64,000 nucleotides of DNA, taken from the NCBI RefSeq assembly GCF_002101785.1, contig NZ_LQPJ01000101.1:31897-95896 (forward strand), written 5' to 3'. A program made the position numbers and the translations under genes. Under the pieces are notes generated by a model. The model was given only the letters and a program-made list of their open reading frames with translations. It ran no database searches and had not been told where the DNA came from. This DNA comes from Mycobacterium palustre (GTDB lineage Bacteria > Actinomycetota > Actinomycetes > Mycobacteriales > Mycobacteriaceae). Shown here in pieces: positions 58,191 through 64,000 of this stretch (the first letter of the stretch is position 1; every line of letters starts with the position of its first letter).

Positions 58191-58394
58191 TTATGCGTGC
58201 GCGTGGCTGTGCTGATCCTGCAGCTCGGACTGGTGCACGTGCTGATGGGTGTGCTGGGTGCCGTCGTCGTGGGTGTGTGGGTGCTCGTGGGTGACGTGGT
58301 CGTGCTCGTGGGCGGTGTGCGCATGTGTGTGGGTCACCGCGGCGTGCTGGTGCTCGTGGGCGTGCGGTTCCTCATGGGCGTGTTGTTCGGTCAT
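58191..58394 (-). CDS. Histidine-rich small protein, probable metal buffer
   Basis: A 67-residue protein in which about a third of the residues are His, in THTHAHTAHEHDHVTHEHPH-type runs between acidic residues. Such proteins bind nickel, cobalt or zinc. It lies directly downstream of kmtR, a nickel/cobalt sensor, so it is probably part of that regulon. No other domain is recognisable. AGGAG lies 7-11 bases before the ATG at 58394. Confidence 0.75.
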   Translation of the reverse strand: MTEQHAHEEPHAHEHQHAAVTHTHAHTAHEHDHVTHEHPHTHDDGTQHTHQHVHQSELQDQHSHAHA

Positions 58395-58432
58395 GGTTCC
58401 TCTCCTATTGCGAAATACCTTGTGCGGCCTGA

Positions 58433-58801
58433 CTATCCGTCGACCGCGCGCAGGGCGCCCCGGTCGCGGTGATGGCGTGGCACCCCGGGCCCGGCGTGCT
58501 CGGCGTTGCAGACCGCGTCGATGACGAGCTGGCGCACGTGGTCGTTCTCCAGGCTGTAGAAGATGGTGGTTCCCTCCCGGCGGGTACGGACCAGGCGCGC
58601 CATCCGCAGCTTCGCGAGGTGCTGCGAAACCGACGGCGCGGGCTTGCCGACATGCTCGGCGAGCTCGTTGACCGACATCTCGCGATGTGTCAGCGACCAG
58701 AGCACCTGCACGCGGGTCGCGTCGGCCAGCATCCGAAACACCTCGACCACCAGGCTGGCCTGGTCGTCCGGCAACCGCCCTGCACTACTATCTGCATGCA
58801 T
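58433..58801 (-). CDS. kmtR: ArsR-family Ni/Co-responsive repressor
   Basis: A 122-residue winged-helix ArsR/SmtB repressor (Rv0827c-like) with the DNA-recognition helix region VNELAEHVGKPAPSVSQHLA at about residues 43-62 and His-rich metal ligands near its ends (MHADSS, AEHAGPGVPRHHRDR). KmtR senses nickel and cobalt. The ATG at 58801 sits inside the operator palindrome 58783-58816, so transcription and operator are closely interlocked. There is no stop codon between the broken deaminase frame upstream and this gene. Confidence 0.88.
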   Translation of the reverse strand: MHADSSAGRLPDDQASLVVEVFRMLADATRVQVLWSLTHREMSVNELAEHVGKPAPSVSQHLAKLRMARLVRTRREGTTIFYSLENDHVRQLVIDAVCNAEHAGPGVPRHHRDRGALRAVDG

Positions 58802-58816
58802 ACGCAGATAGTAGTG
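58783..58816. promoter_or_regulatory. Long perfect palindrome overlapping the kmtR start, KmtR operator
   Basis: Arms CACTACTATCTGC (58783-58795) and GCAGATAGTAGTG (58804-58816) with an 8-base spacer that contains the kmtR start codon. Thirteen perfect base pairs make this the strongest dyad of the window; it fits an autoregulating ArsR-family repressor. Confidence 0.75.
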
Positions 58817-58847
58817 AAGTGGCGGCCGTGCCGCAATGCCGGTCCGG

Positions 58848-59320
58848 TCAGGCCGGCGCGACCTCCGTCGACCTGCGCCGGCCGCCGTTGCGCTCGGCCT
58901 CTCGGGGTGGTAGCCCATCGGCAGCCGGCGCTGGTCCCACCGCTTGCCGAATTCGTCGTAGAAGGTCGAGACCTCGAAGTACCTGCGGTCGTCGAGGTAG
59001 TACTGCTCGTAGGACTCGCGCGTGGTGAGGAAGGCGACCTCGCGGGGCGAGCAGTAGTACAGCGAGCCCAGGCACATCGGGCAGGGGTGGGCCAGGACGT
59101 AGATGGTGGCGTCGACCAGGTGCTCGGCGCCCAGCTTCGTGCAGGCGTCCCGGATGGCCAGGATCTCCGCGTGGGCGGTCGGGTCGTTGGTCTGGGCCAC
59201 CTTGTTGGCGCTTTCGGCGACGACCTGGCCGTCCTAAACGATCACCGCCGCCAAGGGCCGGCCGCCTTCGACGACGTTCTGTCGGGCCAGGTCTATCGTG
59301 CGCTGGGCGAAGTCGGTCAC
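58848..59320 (-). pseudogene. Nucleoside/tRNA-type deaminase (Rv0828c-like), nonsense and frameshift
   Basis: From GTG 59320 the frame begins VTDFAQRTIDLARQNVVEGG and reads GRPLAAVIV, then hits an in-frame TAG near 59234, followed directly by DGQVVAESANKVAQTNDPTAHAEI with the zinc ligand His-Ala-Glu and HPCPMCLGSLYYCS with the Cys ligands. Near the C-terminus (HPER) a small indel breaks the frame again; the neighbouring frame gives EAERNGGRRRSTEVAPA and a stop at 58848, whereas the original frame runs without stop into kmtR. The cytidine/adenosine-deaminase fold is clear, but the gene looks inactivated. Confidence 0.8.
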
Positions 59321-59409
59321 GGGTCACAGGGTAGTCCGGACCGGCGCTCACGGGACCTGTGATAGTAACTAGATTGTCTATATTTTCGCCGCTCGGGAAT
59401 GGAAGCATC

Positions 59410-60318
59410 ATGGCGCGCACCGATAATGATCGTTGGGATCTGGCGACGAGCGTCGGGGCGACGGCGACGATGGTCGCCGCCCAACGGGCGCTGGCCACCG
59501 AGGAGAGGCTGATCGACGACCCCTACGCTGCGCCGTTGGTGCGCGCCGTAGGCATCGACGTCTACGTGCGGTTGGTGAACGGCGAGATCCCGGTCGGCGG
59601 GAATTCCGAGTTCGATCCCCAGCGCATGGCCCGGGGGATGGGTTGCCGCACCCGGTTCTACGACCAGTTCTTCGTGGAGGCGACCCGCAGCGGCGTCGGC
59701 CAGGCGGTCATCCTCGCGTCGGGACTCGACGCGCGCGCGTACCGCCTCCCGTGGCCGGCGGGCACCGTCGTCTACGAGGTGGACATGCCGGAGGTGATCG
59801 AGTTCAAGACGCTGACGCTGCGCGACCTCGGTGCCGAACCGACCGCCGAGCGGCGCACCGTCGCCGTCGACCTGCGCGACGACTGGGCCGCCGCGCTGCG
59901 CGACGCGGGGTTCGATCCGCACGCGCCGGCGGCGTGGAGCGCCGAAGGCCTGCTGGTGTATTTGCCCGACGCCGCCCAGGACGCGCTGTTCGACAACCTC
60001 ACCGCCCTGAGCGCCCCGGGCAGCCGGCTGGCGTTCGAATTCGTGCCCGACACCGCGGTTTTCGCCGACGAGCGGTGGCGCGCCCACCATGACCGGATGA
60101 GCGAACTGGGATTCGAGATCGATTTCAACGACCTCGTCTACCACGGTCAGCGCAGCCACATCCTCGACTATCTGACCCAGCGCGGCTGGCGGACCTCGTC
60201 GCAGACTGTCAAGGAGCTGCACGCCGCCAACGGCTTCGTCTACCCCGACGACGACGTCGCCCAGGCGTTCGCCGACGTGACGTACAGCAGCGCCGTGCTC
60301 GGGACGCCTACCGGCTGA
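59410..60318 (+). CDS. SAM-dependent methyltransferase of the mycobacterial TIGR00027 family (Rv0830-like)
   Basis: A 302-residue class I methyltransferase of the leucine-carboxyl-methyltransferase-like family expanded in mycobacteria. It starts [20 protein letters not shown] and has [20 protein letters not shown] (SAM motif I) and [16 protein letters not shown] (motif II), with [12 protein letters not shown] later. The ATG at 59410 follows GGAAG and gives the usual length of about 301. The substrate is unknown. Its end overlaps the convergent TIGR04255 gene by 11 bases. Confidence 0.9.
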   Translation: MARTDNDRWDLATSVGATATMVAAQRALATEERLIDDPYAAPLVRAVGIDVYVRLVNGEIPVGGNSEFDPQRMARGMGCRTRFYDQFFVEATRSGVGQAVILASGLDARAYRLPWPAGTVVYEVDMPEVIEFKTLTLRDLGAEPTAERRTVAVDLRDDWAAALRDAGFDPHAPAAWSAEGLLVYLPDAAQDALFDNLTALSAPGSRLAFEFVPDTAVFADERWRAHHDRMSELGFEIDFNDLVYHGQRSHILDYLTQRGWRTSSQTVKELHAANGFVYPDDDVAQAFADVTYSSAVLGTPTG

Positions 60319-61120
60319 GCAGGTCGTCCTTCAGGCGGCTGGTGAGCATCTCCTGGAACACCGTGCGGGCGGGCTCGTACAGGTCCTGGAAGGTCGCCGC
60401 GACCTCGTTGCGGTCGAACTCGGGGATCGCCCCGGTCGGCGTCCAGAAGCTGTCGATATCGAGCAGGAAGAACGGTCCCTGCTGTGCCGGCAGCGTGCGG
60501 CGCAGGTGGTAGCTCGCGTCGAGCGCCTGGCCCATGCCCGGACCGTAGCGCACGATCATCGACTTGCCGGGTTGCGCTTCGCGGTAGACCGCGGCGCCCT
60601 GCCACTCCGTCAGGGTCAGGCCGGCCGGCGCGATGCGCTGGGGCCCGAGAAGGGGTTCGGCGATCCAGTTGCCCCACTCGATACGGCCGTCGACGCCGAC
60701 GGGGACCCGGACCTCGAGGACATAGCGCAGGCCGAGGCGCTCCACGCCGACGATCTCGGAGACCCGGGAACGCGCCTCTATGACCCGCATCACAACCTCG
60801 AGCAGGGTCTCGAAACTCGAGTAGGCGGTCGTTTCCAGGACGACCGCTTGGGTCTTCATCGAGGCGGCGATGGTGTTGTCGCGGTTGACGTACCGGACGA
60901 ACCGCTCGGCGGCCGGCGCCGGGCTGCCGCCGGCGCCCATGGCCCAGGCGACGTCCTGCGCCTGGCGCTCGATCGGCAGGAGGTCGGCAAGCGCGCGCCT
61001 GAGCTCTGCGCTCGAGGAATCGGCGAGGGAATCCGTTGCCGGGTGACGGATTTCCATGGTCACCAGGGCGACGGGAGCGTTCGGGGAGGAGGCCGCTTCG
61101 ACAGTCATCTTGCGAAGCAT
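60308..61120 (-). CDS. TIGR04255-family protein (Rv0831c-like)
   Basis: A 270-residue soluble protein corresponding to Rv0831c. Conserved segments are [20 protein letters not shown] near the N-terminus, [17 protein letters not shown] in the middle and [16 protein letters not shown] near the C-terminus, the pattern of TIGR04255 proteins. The function is unknown. ATG 61120 gives a length close to the homologue; ATG 61108 and 61126 are alternatives. It is convergent with the methyltransferase gene. Confidence 0.8.
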   Translation of the reverse strand: MLRKMTVEAASSPNAPVALVTMEIRHPATDSLADSSSAELRRALADLLPIERQAQDVAWAMGAGGSPAPAAERFVRYVNRDNTIAASMKTQAVVLETTAYSSFETLLEVVMRVIEARSRVSEIVGVERLGLRYVLEVRVPVGVDGRIEWGNWIAEPLLGPQRIAPAGLTLTEWQGAAVYREAQPGKSMIVRYGPGMGQALDASYHLRRTLPAQQGPFFLLDIDSFWTPTGAIPEFDRNEVAATFQDLYEPARTVFQEMLTSRLKDDLLSR

Positions 61121-61169
61121 AGCCAAGCCGCCGTGCGGCGAAACAGGGCCATCCCCACGCCGCTGCCGG

Positions 61170-61242
61170 TGCCCCCACTAGGACTCGAACCTAGGACCTG
61201 CGGATTAAAAGTCCGTAGCTCTACCAACTGAGCTATAGGGGC
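61170..61242 (-). tRNA. tRNA-Lys (anticodon TTT)
   Basis: Minus-strand cloverleaf with acceptor GCCCCTA pairing to the 3' end TGGGGGC, D-arm TAGCTCAGTTGGTAGAGC, anticodon loop with TTT (ACTTTTAAT) and T-loop GGTTCGAGTCC. It is the only tRNA of the cluster on this strand. Confidence 0.95.
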
Positions 61243-61398
61243 GCGAAGACTCAGAATACTGCGTCCCAATCGTCGCCCGAACGTCGCTCGAACGTCACTC
61301 GTTTGGCGCTCGTTTGAGGATTTGGGCCGCGGTAACCTAAGCTGACGTGGCTCCCAACGGTACCCACGTTGCGAGTCCCCCGAAGAGATTCGGATCTG

Positions 61399-61471
61399 GC
61401 CCCCTTCGTCTAGCGGCCTAGGACGCCGCCCTTTCAAGGCGGTAGCGCGGGTTCGAATCCCGTAGGGGGTA
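61399..61471 (+). tRNA. tRNA-Glu (anticodon TTC)
   Basis: Cloverleaf with acceptor GCCCCCT/AGGGGGT, D-arm containing TCTAGCGGCCTAGGA, anticodon loop CTTTCAA with TTC and T-loop GGTTCGAATCC; discriminator A at 61471. Confidence 0.95.
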
Positions 61472-61504
61472 CTCTGCGACGCGGGTGTCGCGGAGCAGTA
61501 GCGA

Positions 61505-61578
61505 GGCCCTGTGGCGCAGTTGGTTAGCGCGCCGCCCTGTCACGGCGGAGGTCGCGGGTTCGAGTCCCGTCAGGGTCG
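61505..61578 (+). tRNA. tRNA-Asp (anticodon GTC)
   Basis: Cloverleaf with acceptor GGCCCTG/CAGGGTC, D-loop GCGCAGTTGGTTAGCGC, anticodon loop CTGTCAC with GTC and T-loop GGTTCGAGTCC. The integrase frame on the opposite strand ends inside this gene. Confidence 0.95.
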
Positions 61579-62879
61579 CCAGCACGGCGAGGCAGCCATG
61601 CCTTCCGGCCAGGTAGCTCAGTCGGTATGAGCGTCCGCCTGAAAAGCGGAAGGTCGCCGGTTCGATCCCGGCCCTGGCCACAGCCTTTGACCTGCGTGGA
61701 CACCGTGCCTGCACTCGGTGGTTGGTTGGGTGTGTCCGGTTCTCGTCCGGTCTCGTGCGTTGAATCGCTCGTTTCGGCTGTAAGTCGGTCGAGGTTGGTT
61801 GCGACGTGGTCGAGTTCGTCTGCGTAGAGGTCGCTGTAAATGTTGGCGGTGACGGTGGGTGTGGAGTGGCCCATTGTTTTCTGCACGTAGCGCAGGTCGG
61901 CGCCGGATTTGCGGGCCAGGCTGGCGTAGGTGTGTCGTAGGTCGTGAATCGTCAGCGGTGCGAGCCTGGTCTTGCGCAGGGCTTCGGACCAGTGGGCGTG
62001 CCGGCGCCAGTTGTTGGACCTGAGCATTGCGCCGTTGGGTGACGTGATGGCCGGCTCCCAGGGTTGGCGGTCGGCGATGCGCGGCGCAAGTACGTCAATG
62101 ACGACCTGGGGGAGGGGAACGGTGCGCTTGGCGGCGCGGGTCTTGGGTGGGCCGATGATGATGCGGCCTTCGACTTCCGGCGCGGCTCGGCGTACGTGGA
62201 GCCGGCGTGCGGCCAGGTCGATATCACCGACGCGCAGGCCGACGAGCTCGGACCAGCGCAGGCCGGTGTAAGCCAGGATGATCACGACATCGCCCTGGTC
62301 TTTGCAGGCTGCGGCCAGGGCGGCGACTTCGGGAGCGGTCAGGTAGCGGTGGCGTTCCCGTTCGGGGATACGCCCTGCTGAGACGCCGTGAGCGGGGTTG
62401 GTATGAATGCGGCCGTCGTTGCGGGCTACTTCGAGGATGGAGCGCAGCAGCCGCAGCGTGGAAACCTTGGCCCACGGGCCCACGGTGAGGGTGGCTGCGA
62501 ACTGTTGCACGTGGGCGCGAGTGATCTCGTCAACGGGGATGTGGCCGAACCGCGGTGCGATGCGCAGGTGCCAATGTTGGCGGTAGCCGCTCCATGTTTT
62601 CGCCGATACTGCCGGTTTTTTCGAGGCGCTGTATTGTTCCCAAATCCTGGCGAGAGGTACGCGGCCGAGCCGTGGGTCGAATCGGCGAGCGCCGAGTGCG
62701 GCTTCGTTGTCGCGTTCTGCCTTGAACGCCTTGGCTTCTCGCAGGGTGGCGAAGGTGGCGGAGGTTTCGATCCACCCGGATGCTGAGGCGGAGTCGCGGA
62801 CCAGGTAGCGGACTTGGTAGCGGGCGGCTCCGGCAGTGTTGAGCCGTTTGCGGATGCCGCGCGGAGTGTTACCAGCCAT
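61524..62879 (-). CDS. int: Tyrosine recombinase (phage/ICE integrase)
   Basis: A 451-residue integrase. The arm-binding and core-binding regions span about 1-165, and the catalytic domain has Arg in YTGLRWSELVGLR, IHDLRHTYASLARKSGAD (H-x-x-R box), MGHSTPTVTANIYSDL with the His and the Tyr nucleophile. The ATG at 62879 overlaps the excisionase stop (TGATG). The last ~50 residues come from translating tRNA-Phe and part of tRNA-Asp on the reverse strand (GRDRTGDLPLFRRTLIPTEL), so the C-terminus depends on the att junction. Confidence 0.93.
   Translation of the reverse strand: MAGNTPRGIRKRLNTAGAARYQVRYLVRDSASASGWIETSATFATLREAKAFKAERDNEAALGARRFDPRLGRVPLARIWEQYSASKKPAVSAKTWSGYRQHWHLRIAPRFGHIPVDEITRAHVQQFAATLTVGPWAKVSTLRLLRSILEVARNDGRIHTNPAHGVSAGRIPERERHRYLTAPEVAALAAACKDQGDVVIILAYTGLRWSELVGLRVGDIDLAARRLHVRRAAPEVEGRIIIGPPKTRAAKRTVPLPQVVIDVLAPRIADRQPWEPAITSPNGAMLRSNNWRRHAHWSEALRKTRLAPLTIHDLRHTYASLARKSGADLRYVQKTMGHSTPTVTANIYSDLYADELDHVATNLDRLTAETSDSTHETGREPDTPNQPPSAGTVSTQVKGCGQGRDRTGDLPLFRRTLIPTELPGRKAWLPRRAGDPDGTRTRDLRRDRAAR
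61607..61680 (+). tRNA. tRNA-Phe (anticodon GAA), probable attachment site of the integrated element
   Basis: Cloverleaf with acceptor GGCCAGG/CCTGGCC, D-arm TAGCTCAGTCGGTATGAGC, anticodon loop CTGAAAA with GAA and T-loop GGTTCGATCCC. The integrase gene directly follows on the opposite strand and reads into this tRNA, so its 3' half is the likely attB/att core. The other copy of the core would lie beyond the window. Confidence 0.9.
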
Positions 62880-63115
62880 CAGCGTCGAACCTGCTTGAGC
62901 CATTTGCGGACCTCGGCGGAATCCCAGCGGCGCACCCGTTCGGACAGCGAGTAGCAGGGTGGGCCGATCTGCCGCCCGGTTTGTTCACGGACTGCCGCCC
63001 ACCGGTTCAGCGTCGCCACGGATACCCCCAGCAGCGCCGAAACTTGTTCGGCCGTCAGCAGTTCCGGGAATTGGCCAGATGCCACGAGCGTTTCCCGGAC
63101 GCCGTGAATAACCAT
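62879..63115 (-). CDS. xis: Excisionase (MerR/HTH_17-type DNA-binding protein)
   Basis: A 78-residue protein with an HTH LTAEQVSALLGVSVATLNRW followed by the wing and a C-terminal SAEVRKWLKQVRR helix, as in recombination directionality factors and phage excisionases. It lies directly before the integrase, with its stop overlapping the integrase start (TGATG). It would direct excision of the element from tRNA-Phe. Confidence 0.88.
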   Translation of the reverse strand: MVIHGVRETLVASGQFPELLTAEQVSALLGVSVATLNRWAAVREQTGRQIGPPCYSLSERVRRWDSAEVRKWLKQVRR

Positions 63116-63121
63116 CGACGG

Positions 63122-63490
63122 TCACTCCTTCCTGGTTGTGGGTGAGGATGGCTTGTCGGCCAGTTCGGCGTGGATGCACTCGAACCAAGCGCGAGTCCGC
63201 AGGCATCCGGTATCCACGTCTGCCTGTCCGCCGCCGATTCCCCACAGGTCGAACGCCCACCGAGACAGTGCCGAGTGCACGGTTTCGTCGAAGCGCAGCA
63301 GTTCGTCACAGTCGTCCAGCACCAGGGCGGTGCCCAAGACCTCGCCGACGGACCACTGATAGCGGAACGGATTCCAGCCGAACTCGACAATCAGGGCCGC
63401 ACGCCGCAGTAAGTCCTGCCTGCGGCGGCGCAGCTGCACATCTTCGAGCGGGCCAAATACGTCTGCAAAAACTGATTCGCCGTTGGTCAT
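63122..63490 (-). CDS. Hypothetical protein of the integrative element
   Basis: A 122-residue soluble protein beginning MTNGESVFADVFGPLEDVQL, with a basic helical segment (RRRRQDLLRRAALIVEFGW) and an acidic mid region (LVLDDCDELLRFDE). Nothing recognisable fixes a function. Its start overlaps the end of the FtsK-like gene by four bases and the excisionase starts 6 bases after its stop, so it belongs to the same operon. Confidence 0.7.
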   Translation of the reverse strand: MTNGESVFADVFGPLEDVQLRRRRQDLLRRAALIVEFGWNPFRYQWSVGEVLGTALVLDDCDELLRFDETVHSALSRWAFDLWGIGGGQADVDTGCLRTRAWFECIHAELADKPSSPTTRKE

Positions 63491-63929
63491 CGCTTGTGAA
63501 ACCCTTCACCGCTCTGAGTGTTTCGCTTCGCCGGCTGGTATCGGGCTGCAACAGCGCGGATTTGGGCGTCGCTCCAGAAGTCGGCCCGTACCCTCATTAC
63601 CGAGCCGTCCTCGGCGATCACGTACCCAGTGCCAGGGGCATCAGGGCTGATGCGGTGCGCTGGTGCCGCGTCGGCCAGGCCGTCGCCGAGGACCATGGCG
63701 ACTTCCTCGCGTGAGCGCAGCCGCAGCGCGATGGTTTGGGTGAACAAACCCCGCATCGGCAGGACTTCTTTGCGCGGGTCTTGCAGGAACGCCGCAACCA
63801 CCACTCCGAGGGCGCGGCCCTTGGTCAAGATCCGCGACAGCGAGGCCCCGGCTTGCTTACGAAGGGCGGGATCGCTCATGTAGGCGGTCACGCCGGCCAG
63901 TTCGTCGACGAGCAGCACCACCATGGCAA
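63487..63929 (-). pseudogene. FtsK/TraB-type DNA translocase C-terminus, cut by an insertion
   Basis: About 147 residues remain. They read IAMVVLLVDELAGVTAYMSD (Walker B-like Asp/Glu), ILTKGRALGVVVAAFLQDP and LFTQTIALRLRSREEVAMVL, typical of the ATPase domain of FtsK/SpoIIIE and of the Tra proteins of actinobacterial integrative elements. The Walker A half is missing: upstream of 63930 the sequence changes to an insertion-sequence end. The intact gene would mobilise the element as double-stranded DNA. Confidence 0.8.
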
Positions 63930-64000
63930 TGTCAACTTGAAGTGGCCCCAGTGTGACGGCTAGTTTTGGCCCCCCCTTCGCGGTGCGTTGGGATTTTCTG
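63930..64000. mobile_element. End of an insertion sequence, probably IS21 family
   Basis: At 63930 the sequence switches to TGTCAACTTGAAGTGGCCCC followed by AGTGTGACGGCTAGTTTTGG and a CCCCCC run. The TGT start and the repeated TTGAAGTGGCCCC/TTTTGGCCCCCC blocks resemble IS21-family terminal repeats. The transposase genes are outside the window. Confidence 0.6.

Noticed and set aside
58848..59498. Separate gene in an alternative frame over the deaminase
   Set aside because: Only its last ~17 residues are meaningful, as the shifted deaminase C-terminus.
61524..61680. GRDRTGDLPLFRRTL tail as a real protein domain
   Set aside because: It is the reverse-strand translation of a tRNA gene, a common annotation artefact.

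Overview
The window is GC-rich, densely packed DNA from a slow-growing Mycobacterium. The gene order from purC through the tRNA cluster follows, from memory, the M. tuberculosis block Rv0779c to about Rv0831c. Names of the form Rv#### below are recognised by protein similarity and synteny, not by a search. Differences from M. tuberculosis (complete ptrB, a pst operon behind mshD, no gene between the Rv0804-like and Rv0807-like genes, a TIR/RyR pair inside the block) suggest another slow grower, possibly near the M. avium complex; the species is not established.

Region by region. 1-12.2 kb: a partial TDT transporter, purC-ptrB, a DoxX gene with its divergent TetR, a DHA2-type efflux pump, a deacetylase-like gene, a KstD-like flavoprotein, a metallo-hydrolase, a secreted protein and purS-purQ. 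12.2-23.3 kb: accessory zone of TetR regulators, small enzymes (deazaflavin-type, VOC, cupin, HAD, DUF427, alpha/beta hydrolase, a MOSC-reductase-ferredoxin fusion) and at least five gene relics. 23.3-36.8 kb: encapsulin with its DyP peroxidase cargo, the M18 aminopeptidase, then purL, purF, purM, a YgfZ-like protein and a PabC-like protein.

36.8-41 kb: a strongly structured RNA-like element followed by two genes I consider the most novel feature: a membrane protein with Rossmann-like, RyR and PGDYG-like domains, and a TIR protein with one membrane helix and a PknH-like extracellular sensor. 41-46 kb: nitrobindin-like gene with an overlapping 32-residue membrane peptide, sulfurtransferase genes behind a polycysteine leader peptide, a thioredoxin, lmeA, glnR and mshD. 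47-51 kb: pstS-pstC-pstA-pstB behind a PHO-box-like repeat; pstB carries a frameshift. 51-61 kb: phoY2, an LCP protein, dus, desA1, TetR/mpaB, a His-rich peptide, kmtR with a long palindromic operator, a broken deaminase, a methyltransferase and a TIGR04255 protein.

61.1-64 kb: tRNA-Lys, -Glu, -Asp and -Phe, then the edge of an integrative element placed against tRNA-Phe (integrase, excisionase, hypothetical gene, FtsK/TraB-like gene). The last gene is cut by what looks like the end of an IS21-family insertion sequence.

Six de novo purine genes (purC, purS, purQ, purL, purF, purM) are spread over 33 kb in one orientation, interleaved with other genes. Many genes have a TANNNT hexamer 6-8 bases before the start codon and so probably give leaderless mRNAs.
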